Assembly (NCBI GenBank): GCA_016291375.1
Contig: JAEEXE010000007.1
Coordinates: 39,546 to 103,545, forward strand
DNA: 64,000 bases
Direction: 5' to 3'
Source: Butyrivibrio sp.
Lineage (GTDB): Bacteria; Bacillota; Clostridia; Lachnospirales; Lachnospiraceae
In this document: piece after piece, positions 10,559-20,800 of the stretch
Numbering within the stretch: position 1 is the stretch's first letter
Layout: each line of letters begins with the position of its first letter
The notes under the pieces: generated by a model
What the model saw: the letters and a program-made list of their open reading frames with translations, nothing else
The model's database searches: none
Told to the model about the DNA's origin: nothing
Translations under genes and position numbers: made by a program

Positions 10559-10567
10559 CTAAACAAA

Positions 10568-10601
10568 AGGAATCGGTTCATTGAACCGGTTCCTTTTTGG
10601 T
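10568..10601 (+). terminator. intrinsic terminator after tRNA-Leu
   Basis: aaaggaatcggttcattgaaccggttcctttttgg hairpin and T tract. Confidence 0.75.
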
Positions 10602-10604
10602 TTA

Positions 10605-10775
10605 GTGCGGAAGGGGACTCTCTCCCAGCAGCTTCGCTGCGTGGGTTCTGGGATTCACACTAGGCTCGTCAATACCTCGCCAAGTGTTCACCCATGGCTC
10701 GCACTAAGCTCATGTTTCGCGTTCCGCTCACACTCGCTAAGTGCTCTGCTCAAGGGATTCACACTAGACTAAGCC
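10605..10775. repeat. inverted relative of the 2002-2260 repeat, 3' of tRNA-Leu(AAG)
   Basis: ggggactctctcccagcagcttcgctgcgtgggttctgggattcacact…ccatggctcgcacta…gctctgctcaaggg matches reverse complement of 2002-2260. Confidence 0.85.
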
Positions 10776-10916
10776 GTTTAGCAATCCAGCGTCTTTTGTT
10801 AACACTTTGTTTCAGCGATTTGCATTTACATACGCTTATTTAGTATAATGATGTGGGGATAAACATAATTATAAAAGGAGAATAATTAACGCTTACGTAA
10901 TAATAGGAGGGAAGAA

Positions 10917-11519
10917 ATGTTTAACTACATCAAATACAAGAGGTATGTAAGGTACCTAATGCAGTACTTCGGGGAACGGGTAAGAGGTATTGACTTTACT
11001 ATGAGGGACTTATCTCTCATTGAGGAAACAGGTGGAGTTCTGCACGGCTATTCCAAGACTGATGAAAAGCACGCGGAAGAAATTCTGGACTGCTTGGATG
11101 TTGACTGCAACAAGAAGCTACTGGACATAGGATGCGGAAAAGGCTCTTTTCTAAGAGATGCCAGCTATTTTCCCTTTGGAGAGATTGCAGGTCTTGAATA
11201 TTCTTCAGATCTTGCCAGCATAGCGATCCGCAATATGAAAAAGCTCAATCTTCAGCGAAGAGTTAAGATCATCCGCGGTGATGCCTGCAGATTCAATGGA
11301 TATGATAATTTTAATGTGTTCTATTTCTTTAATCCTTTCAACAAAGAAATTATGAACAGAGTGCTTAGAAAGATTCTCTACAAGCGCTCAGATCCATTCT
11401 GGCTTATCCTACACAATCCCGTATGCGCCGATGAAGTTCTCGAGCACGGATTAGTAGAAAAGCAAAGGCTTTTTGACAATGTAAAGCAGTACGAAACCGT
11501 AATTTATAAATGGGAGTAG
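10917..11519 (+). CDS. class I SAM-dependent methyltransferase
   Basis: LLDIGCGKGSFLRDA motif; FFNPF motif. Confidence 0.8.
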   Translation: MFNYIKYKRYVRYLMQYFGERVRGIDFTMRDLSLIEETGGVLHGYSKTDEKHAEEILDCLDVDCNKKLLDIGCGKGSFLRDASYFPFGEIAGLEYSSDLASIAIRNMKKLNLQRRVKIIRGDACRFNGYDNFNVFYFFNPFNKEIMNRVLRKILYKRSDPFWLILHNPVCADEVLEHGLVEKQRLFDNVKQYETVIYKWE

Positions 11520-11569
11520 TTTTTACAAACATAAGCTTCTCATATTACAAAACAGATCAATAAAGCTCA

Positions 11570-11610
11570 GGGCGTGAAAAGTCGCATCAGACTCTTCACG
11601 CCCTTTTTAT
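11570..11610 (+). terminator. intrinsic terminator
   Basis: gggcgtgaaaagtcgcatcagactcttcacgccctttttatc. Confidence 0.85.
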
Positions 11611-12395
11611 CACTTCCAGGCTAAGCTCATCACCCTCAAATTAAACTCATCATTCCCGGCGATCGCAGCGCCGACATCGATTCCTTCCTGATCAAGGGCA
11701 CATTCACCGCAGATATCGACACCAATAAGCTTCCTATCAGGATCAGTCATGAGGCTATGAATATGGTCAAGCAGTTCTTCTTTTCCCATCTCTCCCTGAT
11801 CCCAGTTGGTTATAAGTTCATCTCTTTGTACTACATCCTTATCCACAGACAGATACAGCGGATATTCGGTCTTTGGAAGGCCGCTTTTAATATCATCAAG
11901 ATTATAAAAAGATACTTTGCTTCTGTCTTTTTCATCAAGCTGCGAAATAAGCTTAGAATCTGCCCCGATTATGTGAACATCCCTTACAAATGGATTATCC
12001 TGCAGAACCTTAAGGACCCAGCCCCCGCAGGATAAGATGTCTCCAAACATTGGCGGCTGCATGTCAGGATGATGATCAAAGACAATAAGAGAAAAAGGCT
12101 CTTTTACCATGGACAAAAGAATGTAAGACATATAATGATAGTTACCCGAATCTATGAAATGAAGCCCGTATAAACAATCTGTCAAAATCTTCTCTTTTAT
12201 CTCTAAGACAGCTCTATCATCGCACATGCAATTCGTGCCCGGTATATCTTTCATATCAAGCACCTTAACAGCTCTTTTTATCGTCAGTTCATCGCCCGTA
12301 ACCGCATCACAAAAACAAGAGCTTTTATCACTGCGATAAAAGCTCTCTTCTTCATAAACACCTGAAAAATTAAATACAGTAATATTGCCGTTCAT
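11610..12395 (-). CDS. arginase/ureohydrolase-fold protein
   Basis: VFDHHPDMQPP and LSVDKDVVQRDE metal-binding motifs. Confidence 0.75.
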   Translation of the reverse strand: MNGNITVFNFSGVYEEESFYRSDKSSCFCDAVTGDELTIKRAVKVLDMKDIPGTNCMCDDRAVLEIKEKILTDCLYGLHFIDSGNYHYMSYILLSMVKEPFSLIVFDHHPDMQPPMFGDILSCGGWVLKVLQDNPFVRDVHIIGADSKLISQLDEKDRSKVSFYNLDDIKSGLPKTEYPLYLSVDKDVVQRDELITNWDQGEMGKEELLDHIHSLMTDPDRKLIGVDICGECALDQEGIDVGAAIAGNDEFNLRVMSLAWK

Positions 12396-12402
12396 CTTGT
12401 CC

Positions 12403-13173
12403 TTATCTGGTCAGATCCGCTAAATGTACAATAGCATCGCTCTCTATGATCTTCTCGCCCTGTTCCTCGATAAACATTGCCTCAGGGGCATTTACAAGGA
12501 GGATCTCGGAATACTCAACTCCGGCCCTTCTCATATCATAGATTATCTCTTCCTTGGCAGACATAAGTCCTGCCATAAGGTAATACAGTCCGCCGTACTT
12601 ATACAAAACAGAATCAACAATCGGAAGCTTCTGAACAACCTTGGAAAATCTCTCCGCGTCTTCCAGATTGGTAAATTCCATCATATATTTTGCATATTCT
12701 GTAAGAGGCTGATAGCTTGCCTCGGGTTCCGGTAATTCAGCCTTATCTTCACCCTTGCCGTAAACCTTACTAATGGTATCCGAAACCTTGGTAATAACCT
12801 CGTTAAAAGCAACTCCTTTATCTCGTCCGGTCTTGGCCAGAATCTCCTCTATCTTCTCTTGTGTGAGAGTGTTGAGAACTGTCATCGCTGCTCCGCGAAT
12901 TCTCTCGGAAGCCTTCTTGATGTCTTCATTGGTCATCTTCACTGCAAAAATGCGCACACTTCCATCCATCATGATATTCTTACTCATCATCATAACTTCC
13001 GTCTCAGGGTTGTAGTCAAGCTGCTGACCAACCTCTTTACCCAGTTGAGCAAAGAAAGATGAAGTGTTCTCCGCACCGTTAATAACCGCCTCAGGAGTAA
13101 GTCCTATCTCATGAAGTTCTGATGCGGCAATACTGCATTCAACTGTTGTGTCATTCATTTTTACTATAATCAC
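12403..13173 (-). CDS. mecA: MecA-family Clp adaptor protein
   Basis: N-terminal MIIVKMNDTTVECSIAASELHEIGL and C-terminal aromatic-rich MecA-like domain. Confidence 0.75.
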   Translation of the reverse strand: MIIVKMNDTTVECSIAASELHEIGLTPEAVINGAENTSSFFAQLGKEVGQQLDYNPETEVMMMSKNIMMDGSVRIFAVKMTNEDIKKASERIRGAAMTVLNTLTQEKIEEILAKTGRDKGVAFNEVITKVSDTISKVYGKGEDKAELPEPEASYQPLTEYAKYMMEFTNLEDAERFSKVVQKLPIVDSVLYKYGGLYYLMAGLMSAKEEIIYDMRRAGVEYSEILLVNAPEAMFIEEQGEKIIESDAIVHLADLTR

Positions 13174-13227
13174 TACGCATCATCTCCTTTCATGATTCTT
13201 TCTGTACTGTAATTATAGTTTATAACG

Positions 13228-13254
13228 TTAGCACTGTCCACATTAGAGTGCTAA
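13228..13254. promoter_or_regulatory. CIRCE-like operator (HrcA box) upstream of mecA
   Basis: TTAGCACTG-TCCACATTA-GAGTGCTAA: TTAGCACTC-N9-GAGTGCTAA with one mismatch. Confidence 0.8.
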
Positions 13255-13414
13255 TTATTCTATAAAAAAACAATAAATACTTTTTACATCTATTGGCTTA
13301 CCCATAACAAATACGAAATCCGATCGAATTTCCTATATGTATATAAAATATATCGGCTTTTCCAAGATTCGTAATAACTTACATAACCTCAAAAAAGCCG
13401 ATTTAATAACTTCT

Positions 13415-14062
13415 TTATTTTTTTCTTATATGTTTACTCTTCTCAGCAGCATCAAGCACATCGGGAACGCTTCCTACTTCTGAAGCTTTTCCTTTAAACT
13501 CACACCTTACGGTAACGCGGTTTGCACCGCCTATAGTGCAGGTAAAAAGAGTAAGATCCCATTCACCGGCATCCATCTCTTCGATATCATAAGATCCAAG
13601 AGTCTCTATATTGGTAACTTCATAGTAAAAACTCTTGCCGTTCATATCGGTCACAACCACTTCATCGCCGGTTGCAAGCTTATTAAGATTTCCAAAATGC
13701 TCCACATAGTTATGTCCTGCAATTATAAGGTTATTCTCATAAACTGAGCCCTTGTACCTGCATACGGAAACCTTGGCATTATCACTTGCCCATTCGCTCT
13801 GGATAGGAAGAAGTAATCCCAGGCTTGGAATTTCCACAGTTCCTATAAAACTCCTACCACCCACATCAACAACAGGCATATCCCCGGTCTCGTCATATTC
13901 AAGGACCATATCGGGCATCTGTTCCACAACTCCCACAAGAAGTTCACCCGAAGCCTCACCGGCCTGAGCACTCTCATTAAAGTTATGTCGCAAAAGAAAT
14001 GCCGCTGCACATATGCAGATAGCTCCTATCGCTATGTAAATGTATCCGGAAATTTTTTTCAC
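13415..14062 (-). CDS. sortase (second sortase of pilus locus)
   Basis: GTVEIPSLGLLLPI, NLIIAGHNYVEHF, LTLFTCTIGGANRVTVRCEF (catalytic H, C, R). Confidence 0.88.
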   Translation of the reverse strand: MKKISGYIYIAIGAICICAAAFLLRHNFNESAQAGEASGELLVGVVEQMPDMVLEYDETGDMPVVDVGGRSFIGTVEIPSLGLLLPIQSEWASDNAKVSVCRYKGSVYENNLIIAGHNYVEHFGNLNKLATGDEVVVTDMNGKSFYYEVTNIETLGSYDIEEMDAGEWDLTLFTCTIGGANRVTVRCEFKGKASEVGSVPDVLDAAEKSKHIRKK

Positions 14063-14122
14063 TTATTTCACCTCTGAGAATTGTAGCATACCCCATGAGC
14101 ACACAAACTCATGGGGTAAGTA

Positions 14123-15229
14123 TCAAGCTTTTTTATGGTTTTTCCTTATTCCTTTGACAATGAAGAATATACCTACTATCAAAAGGATTGGAAGCGGCCA
14201 CCAGAGCTGTCCTGTCTGAGGAAGTCTCCTTGCACCAAGTACTGCAGGGAGATTTCTTATAGCTCCCAATACTTCGGGAAGTGAAGGTATTCCCGGAGGA
14301 CTACTGGGTGGACTTCCGGGTGGACTTCCCGGAGGTGTTCCCGGTGGTGGTGGCGGCGGTGGCGGCGGACTGTTAAACGTATTTGTCATCGTGTAAACGA
14401 CTATAAGTCCGTCTGCATTCTCCATCCTACTAATAGAAACCGAATAGGACGCATCACCCTCTATAGTTTCTTCAAACTCCCATATGTGACCCGGAGTATC
14501 TTTCCATCTGTAAGACCAGCCGTTATCACTGTTTAGCGTAACTCTGGTATATCTTTCACCATCTTTTCTGATGAGAACGGAAATAGATGTAGGTCTAACA
14601 TTCTCATTTCCGGAATCATTCCATCTCTTATGAAGTTCAAATTCAATCTCTTTATTTATATCAAACTTCTCGCACTTAGCTGTAGCCTCAGCAATATATT
14701 GTGCGCCGTCATATATCCACTCGTCATCGTCATCAAGCTGCGGAACAGATATAAGGAATGGTGCAAATACATATCTGCAATCATCCTGTATTACGTCATC
14801 CGTATTTATCAAATAAAATCCGAGCTCAACATTTGAAAATACTGCCTTTCCACCAACAGATACTGCGCTGTATGAAGGATTGTGCTGTAATACCGCATAT
14901 GGTCTTACTGCATCCAGTATCTCCTTCCACTGGCTCTGTGCCTTAGCCGGATCGGTTATGCTATTTATAGACACAGATGTGAGATTTGCATAATCAGGAT
15001 CTAGCGTAAATTCCCCATTATTTTTTACGCTGCCTATCTTATAAATATGAGATTGTGCGCCGTCAAACAGCATGTCATCGCCGAATTTATAGGTAACAGT
15101 AAGCGAACCTTTCTTGGAAAGGTCTATTTCGGATCTGGCATGAGACGTAACGGATAACGATCCGAAAACGGTCATAAATACCATCACCGCAACCAATATT
15201 CGGCTTAAGATATTCTTTCCTTTGTTCAT
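14123..15229 (-). CDS. minor pilin / LPXTG-anchored surface protein with polyproline spacer
   Basis: Signal peptide; PPPPPPPPPGTPPGSPPGSPPSSPPG; LPQTG sorting signal, TM, positive tail. Confidence 0.88.
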   Translation of the reverse strand: MNKGKNILSRILVAVMVFMTVFGSLSVTSHARSEIDLSKKGSLTVTYKFGDDMLFDGAQSHIYKIGSVKNNGEFTLDPDYANLTSVSINSITDPAKAQSQWKEILDAVRPYAVLQHNPSYSAVSVGGKAVFSNVELGFYLINTDDVIQDDCRYVFAPFLISVPQLDDDDEWIYDGAQYIAEATAKCEKFDINKEIEFELHKRWNDSGNENVRPTSISVLIRKDGERYTRVTLNSDNGWSYRWKDTPGHIWEFEETIEGDASYSVSISRMENADGLIVVYTMTNTFNSPPPPPPPPPGTPPGSPPGSPPSSPPGIPSLPEVLGAIRNLPAVLGARRLPQTGQLWWPLPILLIVGIFFIVKGIRKNHKKA

Positions 15230-15252
15230 AAAAACAATCCCTCTGGAAGCAA

Positions 15253-16104
15253 TTATTTCTCAATTACTCCTTTTGCCTTTTTAGGTTTCCTAGTTCTGAT
15301 CAAAAAGACTATAAATGCTATTACCAAAATCGGTGCACCAAGGAAAGGTGCAACTATCAAATTACTGTATCTCGTAGCGTCCGCAGGCACGATAAGCCTC
15401 GATTCTTCGCTATAATCAACACGTCTTGCCCTTACAAGCAGCCTGTGAGTATTGATACCATAGGGTGTGCAGGTTACAAGCGTGACGTATTCTTTTCCAT
15501 CGACAATTGCCAGGTCATTGGTCTCCTCAGGAAGAACAATGTTGATTTTATCAACCTGATATGCAAATGTCTGATCTAATATATGCAAAAGAAATGTATC
15601 ACCCACGATCATCTGATCGAGGTCTGAAAAAAGTTTTGAAGACGGAAGTCCTCTGTGCCCCGAAAGAACCACATGTGTGTTCTTAGTCCCCGTAGGAAAT
15701 GATGTACCTTCAAGATGTCCTATACCAACCTGCAATACCGACTCTTCGGTTCCATGATATATAGGAAGATTAACCCCAATATTCTCAATCTCTATATATC
15801 CCATTATACCTGTTCCGGTGACATTCATGATACTTTTGTATTTAGCAAGCTCATCATCGTCCAGGTTAAAATTCAGTGGTTTCTTGGCTAGCTCCTCGTT
15901 ATACTCACGAGCTTCTGACCACATCTTCGTGTAATCCTCCTGAGGAATATTATTTACAATTTCCTCGTAGTTGGATATAGCACGGCTCTGGTTCCTTGAA
16001 TTGATATAATTACTGACAGATGGATAGAGAAAAATACCTAGTCCCGCAACAAAGATCAGTCCAAATATTAAGTTAGGTATAATTTTGCGAAAGCCCTTCT
16101 TCAT
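15253..16104 (-). CDS. class C (pilus-type) sortase
   Basis: GYIEIENIGVNLPIYHGTEESVLQVGIGHLEGTSFPTGTKNTHVVLSGHRG…VTLVTCTPYGINTHRLLVRARR. Confidence 0.95.
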   Translation of the reverse strand: MKKGFRKIIPNLIFGLIFVAGLGIFLYPSVSNYINSRNQSRAISNYEEIVNNIPQEDYTKMWSEAREYNEELAKKPLNFNLDDDELAKYKSIMNVTGTGIMGYIEIENIGVNLPIYHGTEESVLQVGIGHLEGTSFPTGTKNTHVVLSGHRGLPSSKLFSDLDQMIVGDTFLLHILDQTFAYQVDKINIVLPEETNDLAIVDGKEYVTLVTCTPYGINTHRLLVRARRVDYSEESRLIVPADATRYSNLIVAPFLGAPILVIAFIVFLIRTRKPKKAKGVIEK

Positions 16105-16233
16105 CTGACAGTCTTTACTTCTTCACCTTTTTTATTCTATGAATCTCATTTTATTCTCCGGGGGAAAGCCTTCCCCCGAAGAATACTATTATTCAACAAG
16201 ATTCAAATATAATACTTTCTTTCATACCGGGTA

Positions 16234-17709
16234 TTATTCTGCGTCAGCTTTTCTTCTAACAATAAAGTATGCAATACCAGCAACTATAAGGATACCACCA
16301 ACAATATAGAAAATAGTTGTTCCGATTCCACCTGTTGAAGGAAGTGTAAGACCTGTTCCATCTTCTACCTTCTCAACCTGTATATTTTCAACGGTAGAAT
16401 TCTTGGTTACTATCATCTCCTGAGCGTGCTCATAAGTTGTGCCGTCAACAGTAACTTTGCCCTCAAGAAGGTTGTATCCCTTAGGAGCCTGTGTCTCTAC
16501 AAGAACATACTTCTCGGGAGCGAAACCTTTGATAATAATGTTATCAGCCTCAACAGTTGTGAACTCTGTTACTGTTCCGTCAGGATCAACCTTGTACTCA
16601 GTATCTGAGACCTTTGTAAGCTTAACAAGTGACTTATCAAGTTCTCTGTAAATCTCAAACTTTGCATCCTTAAGGAGCTTATCAGTTCCCTTTGCAACCT
16701 TTCTGATTGCTACAGGATATGTCTTATGCTCTGTCTCCTTAGGAACGCCCTTTCCATTATGTCCATATATAAGCTGAGCTTTATTGACATTTGCACTGGG
16801 AGAAATAACTGCATCCGCATTTAAAACAGCAGTATATTTAATAGTAATCTTTATATCCTTGCTGGGTTCACCTTTAAAAGTAACCTCAAAACCTTTAGTT
16901 TCATCATCGGGATCAACATATGAATTATCGATCGACCATGTAAGTCCCGCATTATCAGTATCAAATGAAATATTTGCATCTGTGATCGGATTAAGAGTAA
17001 GTCCACCCGTTACAGAGTCATGAATCTTATATCCAAGTCCGCCTTTTTTAAAGACACCTTCTACAGAATATTCAATGGTATCGCCTATCTGATGATGGCC
17101 ACCTGTAAGGTCCTCATATATAAGATTCTTATTTGTAGCATCTGTAACAATCTTGATAATATCTGTTCCTTCATTCTTCTCTGCAAGTTGTGCATCGGGA
17201 GTTGTTGTATTTACAGCAACAGCACTACCAAGCGAAGAATTAAGAACATAATATCCAAATTCAGAAACGTCTATTTTAATATCTCCATCTTCTGTTGTTT
17301 CTTTTGTTGCTACAGGAGAAATGCTGTTCTCTTCTGCATACGCAAGAGCTGCCTTACCAAAAATCTTGGCATCAGCTTCAGATGTAAGTCCTGATGTATC
17401 AAGAATATCATTATCGCCTACTGTGAAAAGATCACTCATTTTAACGCTAAAAGTGCCGGTTTCATCTGTGTAGGTGTAAGTATAATTCTGGAATCCATCG
17501 AAAATCGGATTAAGTTTGTAAACGCCGCCCGCGTCAGGCTTAGCTTCATCAGCAGGAACATAATCAAATACACGATATGCTTTATATTCCTGACCTTTTA
17601 ATGCGCCGGTTATTGTAATAGATCCGGCAGCTGCAAAAGCAGTGATCCCCATCCCCAGTACCATGACTGCCACTAGGAGACCCATAATGAGTTTCTTGAA
17701 TGTTTTCAT
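16234..17709 (-). CDS. major pilin, isopeptide-forming (SpaA/FimA-type) with LPSTG
   Basis: Signal peptide MKTFKKLIMGLLVAVMVLGMGITAFA; E-box YVLVETQAPKGYNLL; LPSTGGIGTTIFY; start set at MKTFKK with SD gaaggagagg. Confidence 0.92.
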   Translation of the reverse strand: MKTFKKLIMGLLVAVMVLGMGITAFAAAGSITITGALKGQEYKAYRVFDYVPADEAKPDAGGVYKLNPIFDGFQNYTYTYTDETGTFSVKMSDLFTVGDNDILDTSGLTSEADAKIFGKAALAYAEENSISPVATKETTEDGDIKIDVSEFGYYVLNSSLGSAVAVNTTTPDAQLAEKNEGTDIIKIVTDATNKNLIYEDLTGGHHQIGDTIEYSVEGVFKKGGLGYKIHDSVTGGLTLNPITDANISFDTDNAGLTWSIDNSYVDPDDETKGFEVTFKGEPSKDIKITIKYTAVLNADAVISPSANVNKAQLIYGHNGKGVPKETEHKTYPVAIRKVAKGTDKLLKDAKFEIYRELDKSLVKLTKVSDTEYKVDPDGTVTEFTTVEADNIIIKGFAPEKYVLVETQAPKGYNLLEGKVTVDGTTYEHAQEMIVTKNSTVENIQVEKVEDGTGLTLPSTGGIGTTIFYIVGGILIVAGIAYFIVRRKADAE

Positions 17710-17822
17710 ATTCCTCTCCTTCTTTGAACCTTGTAAAAAATGTAAGTTTACGTTGTATCCGGTGCAAATGAGCACCTGTTTTAAAGCTTTGTGGCTTTAA
17801 ATCCTTCTCTTTAGACTAAAGA

Positions 17823-20800
17823 TCATTCATTCTCTTCGTCTTTTTTTCTGCGTCTCTTTCCAATAAAGCACGCACCTGCTCCTGTAAGAGACATCACTGC
17901 CGCTCCGGCTCCTGCAACTATATAAGGAAGCTCACCTATTCCTCCGGAATTTGGAAGTGTATTTCCGCTTCTCTCATTAGCTACCTCAAGCATAGCGTTA
18001 TTGCCCTGAACATAGACATTTTCCCAATTGATGTCCGATGCAACCTGCTGATCCTTAAAGAACGCATAATATGTGATCTTAGGTGCATTTCTATATTCAT
18101 TCTGACCTGTTGAATCACACTCAACTATGTGATATCTTGTGCGGTCAGGCACAGCCACTTCTGAAGTCCAATCATTTCCGGGACTTAACTCTATAGGTCC
18201 CTTAAAGAATTCAAAAGTACTATCATCATATGACTTGTACAGGTTTACAAATACCGTTCCAAAGCTCTCTGTTTCCGCTCCGGATACCACATTGCCATCC
18301 ACGGTCCATATCTTCTTAAGTCTGATATAAGGTGTATTGGTAAGTGTGATTGTAGTATTTCCGTCAGCTCCGATATCCGTTCTGTTCTCGGTATTCTTGT
18401 ATCCGTTAACTATTCCAACAGAATCTTCACTTACGGATGTATCAGTAATCGCATTTCCTGATGCGTCATATACAACATATCTTATAGGATTGAGAGGTAC
18501 CAGTTCACTTCCGTTGTTATAATACTCGTCAGCAGCATATTCATATTGATTACCATTTTCATCAAAGGCTTCAAGATCATCAAAAGTATATGCCTTTGAT
18601 GTTGCAATTCCGCCGCTCATGTAGTAATCGGAAGCTGGTATTGTAAATGTCTCTACCTCTTCGTATTCGCCACCTGAAACTCTTCTCTTAAGAACTACTG
18701 TGATATCCCAGATATCTGCTGTGCTGCTCTGATTCCAATTCTTGATAACGGATATCTTTGTAGGTGTCTTGTTATAGAAACCTGCATTGACAGGATCAAT
18801 GTAATTGGCATCTGTACAGTAGTCTATTACGCTGGTGTGATTAGCAAGAATCGCTTCTATAGAAGCATCATCTGCAATCCTATAATATGTACGAACCACA
18901 TTCTGCTGATCTACATAATAGTCAACCTTGACAGCCATAATAGCTTTATCAATGGTTGTCTGTGTGTGGTTACTACCATCTGCATTACCCTCTACAAACA
19001 TGAAGTAATATGTCTTACCAACTTCCATATTCCATGCGTTTGTTCTGGTATCAACAGTGTATTTGATGCTGCTACCCTGGTTGGTAATGAAATTCGGCAC
19101 CCTACCATTTCCGGTTCCAAATATCCTTCTATCCGTTCCAACCTCTGTTCTTGTCCCGTTATCTTCTGTCTTGATCATTCTGATCCAGAAGTTAAACTTA
19201 AGAGTGTTGTCATCAAGAAGACTACCGTTCAGGTACTTAAACATCTCAATATCAAAAGGTTTGCGGCTCTTGTTATAGAATCCAACATCCTGTCTGAGCC
19301 TATGCGCATCGTTATAGTAATCTTTACTGAAGCTTCTAAGTATATCTGAAACTTCCTGTTCATTTATCCTATAATATTCGGGCTCGTTTATAGCCTTGTC
19401 GCCATCGCCGGGATAATACTTAACCTTTGCAAGAAGTCCGCTCTTATCCTTTAAGTAATCACCTGTAGTATCGTTCTCAGTCATCATGAAGTAGTAGGTG
19501 TTCTCACCGCCGTACTCCATTCCGATATCTGCCGGATTGTTAACACTATACTTGATCTCCCACCAATCATTGGTCAGGTTATCATCAAGCGTCTTCCATT
19601 TGCCACTCTTCTCATCGAACATGCGAAGGGTAAACCTAAACTTACCGCTATCTGCTGCTCTCGCATAATCATTATCAATGTATTTCTCAAACACCAGATC
19701 AAAGGGAATAACTGTATCATCTATGTTTGAAATTGTTGTTGATGCAGACTCTTCAAGGAATCTTCTGACAACAATCTTATGGATCTCACAATCCTTTACC
19801 AGCGTCTTGGCTATTACAGTTCCGCAGTATGATCCGGTAGTCGTAACATGTGCTCTGGGAGCAACAAGTGTGCCCGACATAATATCGGCTTCTATTTTTC
19901 CGGTATACGGAACAAAATCACCATTATCATCTCTCTGAACGGGATTGATTATGATCTGATTAGCAATCTCGTTCCAATCACCGGTTCCTTTACCATTAAT
20001 CTTAATCTTATCGAGCCTGTATTTATCTATTCCTGTCAGATCAAGATTGAGAAGCAGGAATCTATTGCCTATATCAATTCCGGTATTGATCGCATAATTA
20101 TCATTAATGCTCTGCGGGAATCCAAAATAGCGTCTTGTCAGGTCATTTTGAAGAGTGGGTACGTTATCATATGTAGGAGCACCTCCAACAAGATTGATGA
20201 CCATTAAATCACTATTATTTTTGCTAGCATAAGCCATTTTGCTTGATGCTGTAGCTGCATCCGAAAGAAGCTCACTTATGCTAATAGGGAACTTCCCTTG
20301 ATACTTCTCTGTATGATAAGGCTTTCCATCATGTCCGGCCATGTGTGCAAACGCCTCGTCATAAGTTACACCTTCATAACCTGTCTCAGTCTTGTAATAT
20401 ACTGTCGCGCCATTTACTTTCTGAAGGACATACTCACCTGTATATCCGTTCATGTCTTCAACAAAGCTGTCTGTAAATAAACTGATAGCATCATGTGCTC
20501 CGTTAATACCATCCTGCTCATACTCAACTGTATAGCGGCCGTTCTTTTCGCCATTCATAAGTGGTTTTCCATAAGGATCCAACTCGAGCACATAAAACTT
20601 TGAATATATTACGCCATTTCCAAGCTTAGCAAAATCAAACGAATACGAACCGTTTCCTGTAGCATCTGTAGTGATGCTAAATCGGCTGTTTGGAATCTCC
20701 TGCTTACCCTGAGGATCGGCATACACAGCAAAATCAAACTTTCCAATCTTATTGGGGCCCTTGACTACTTTATTCACCTTGACCATGTATTTGACAAGAT

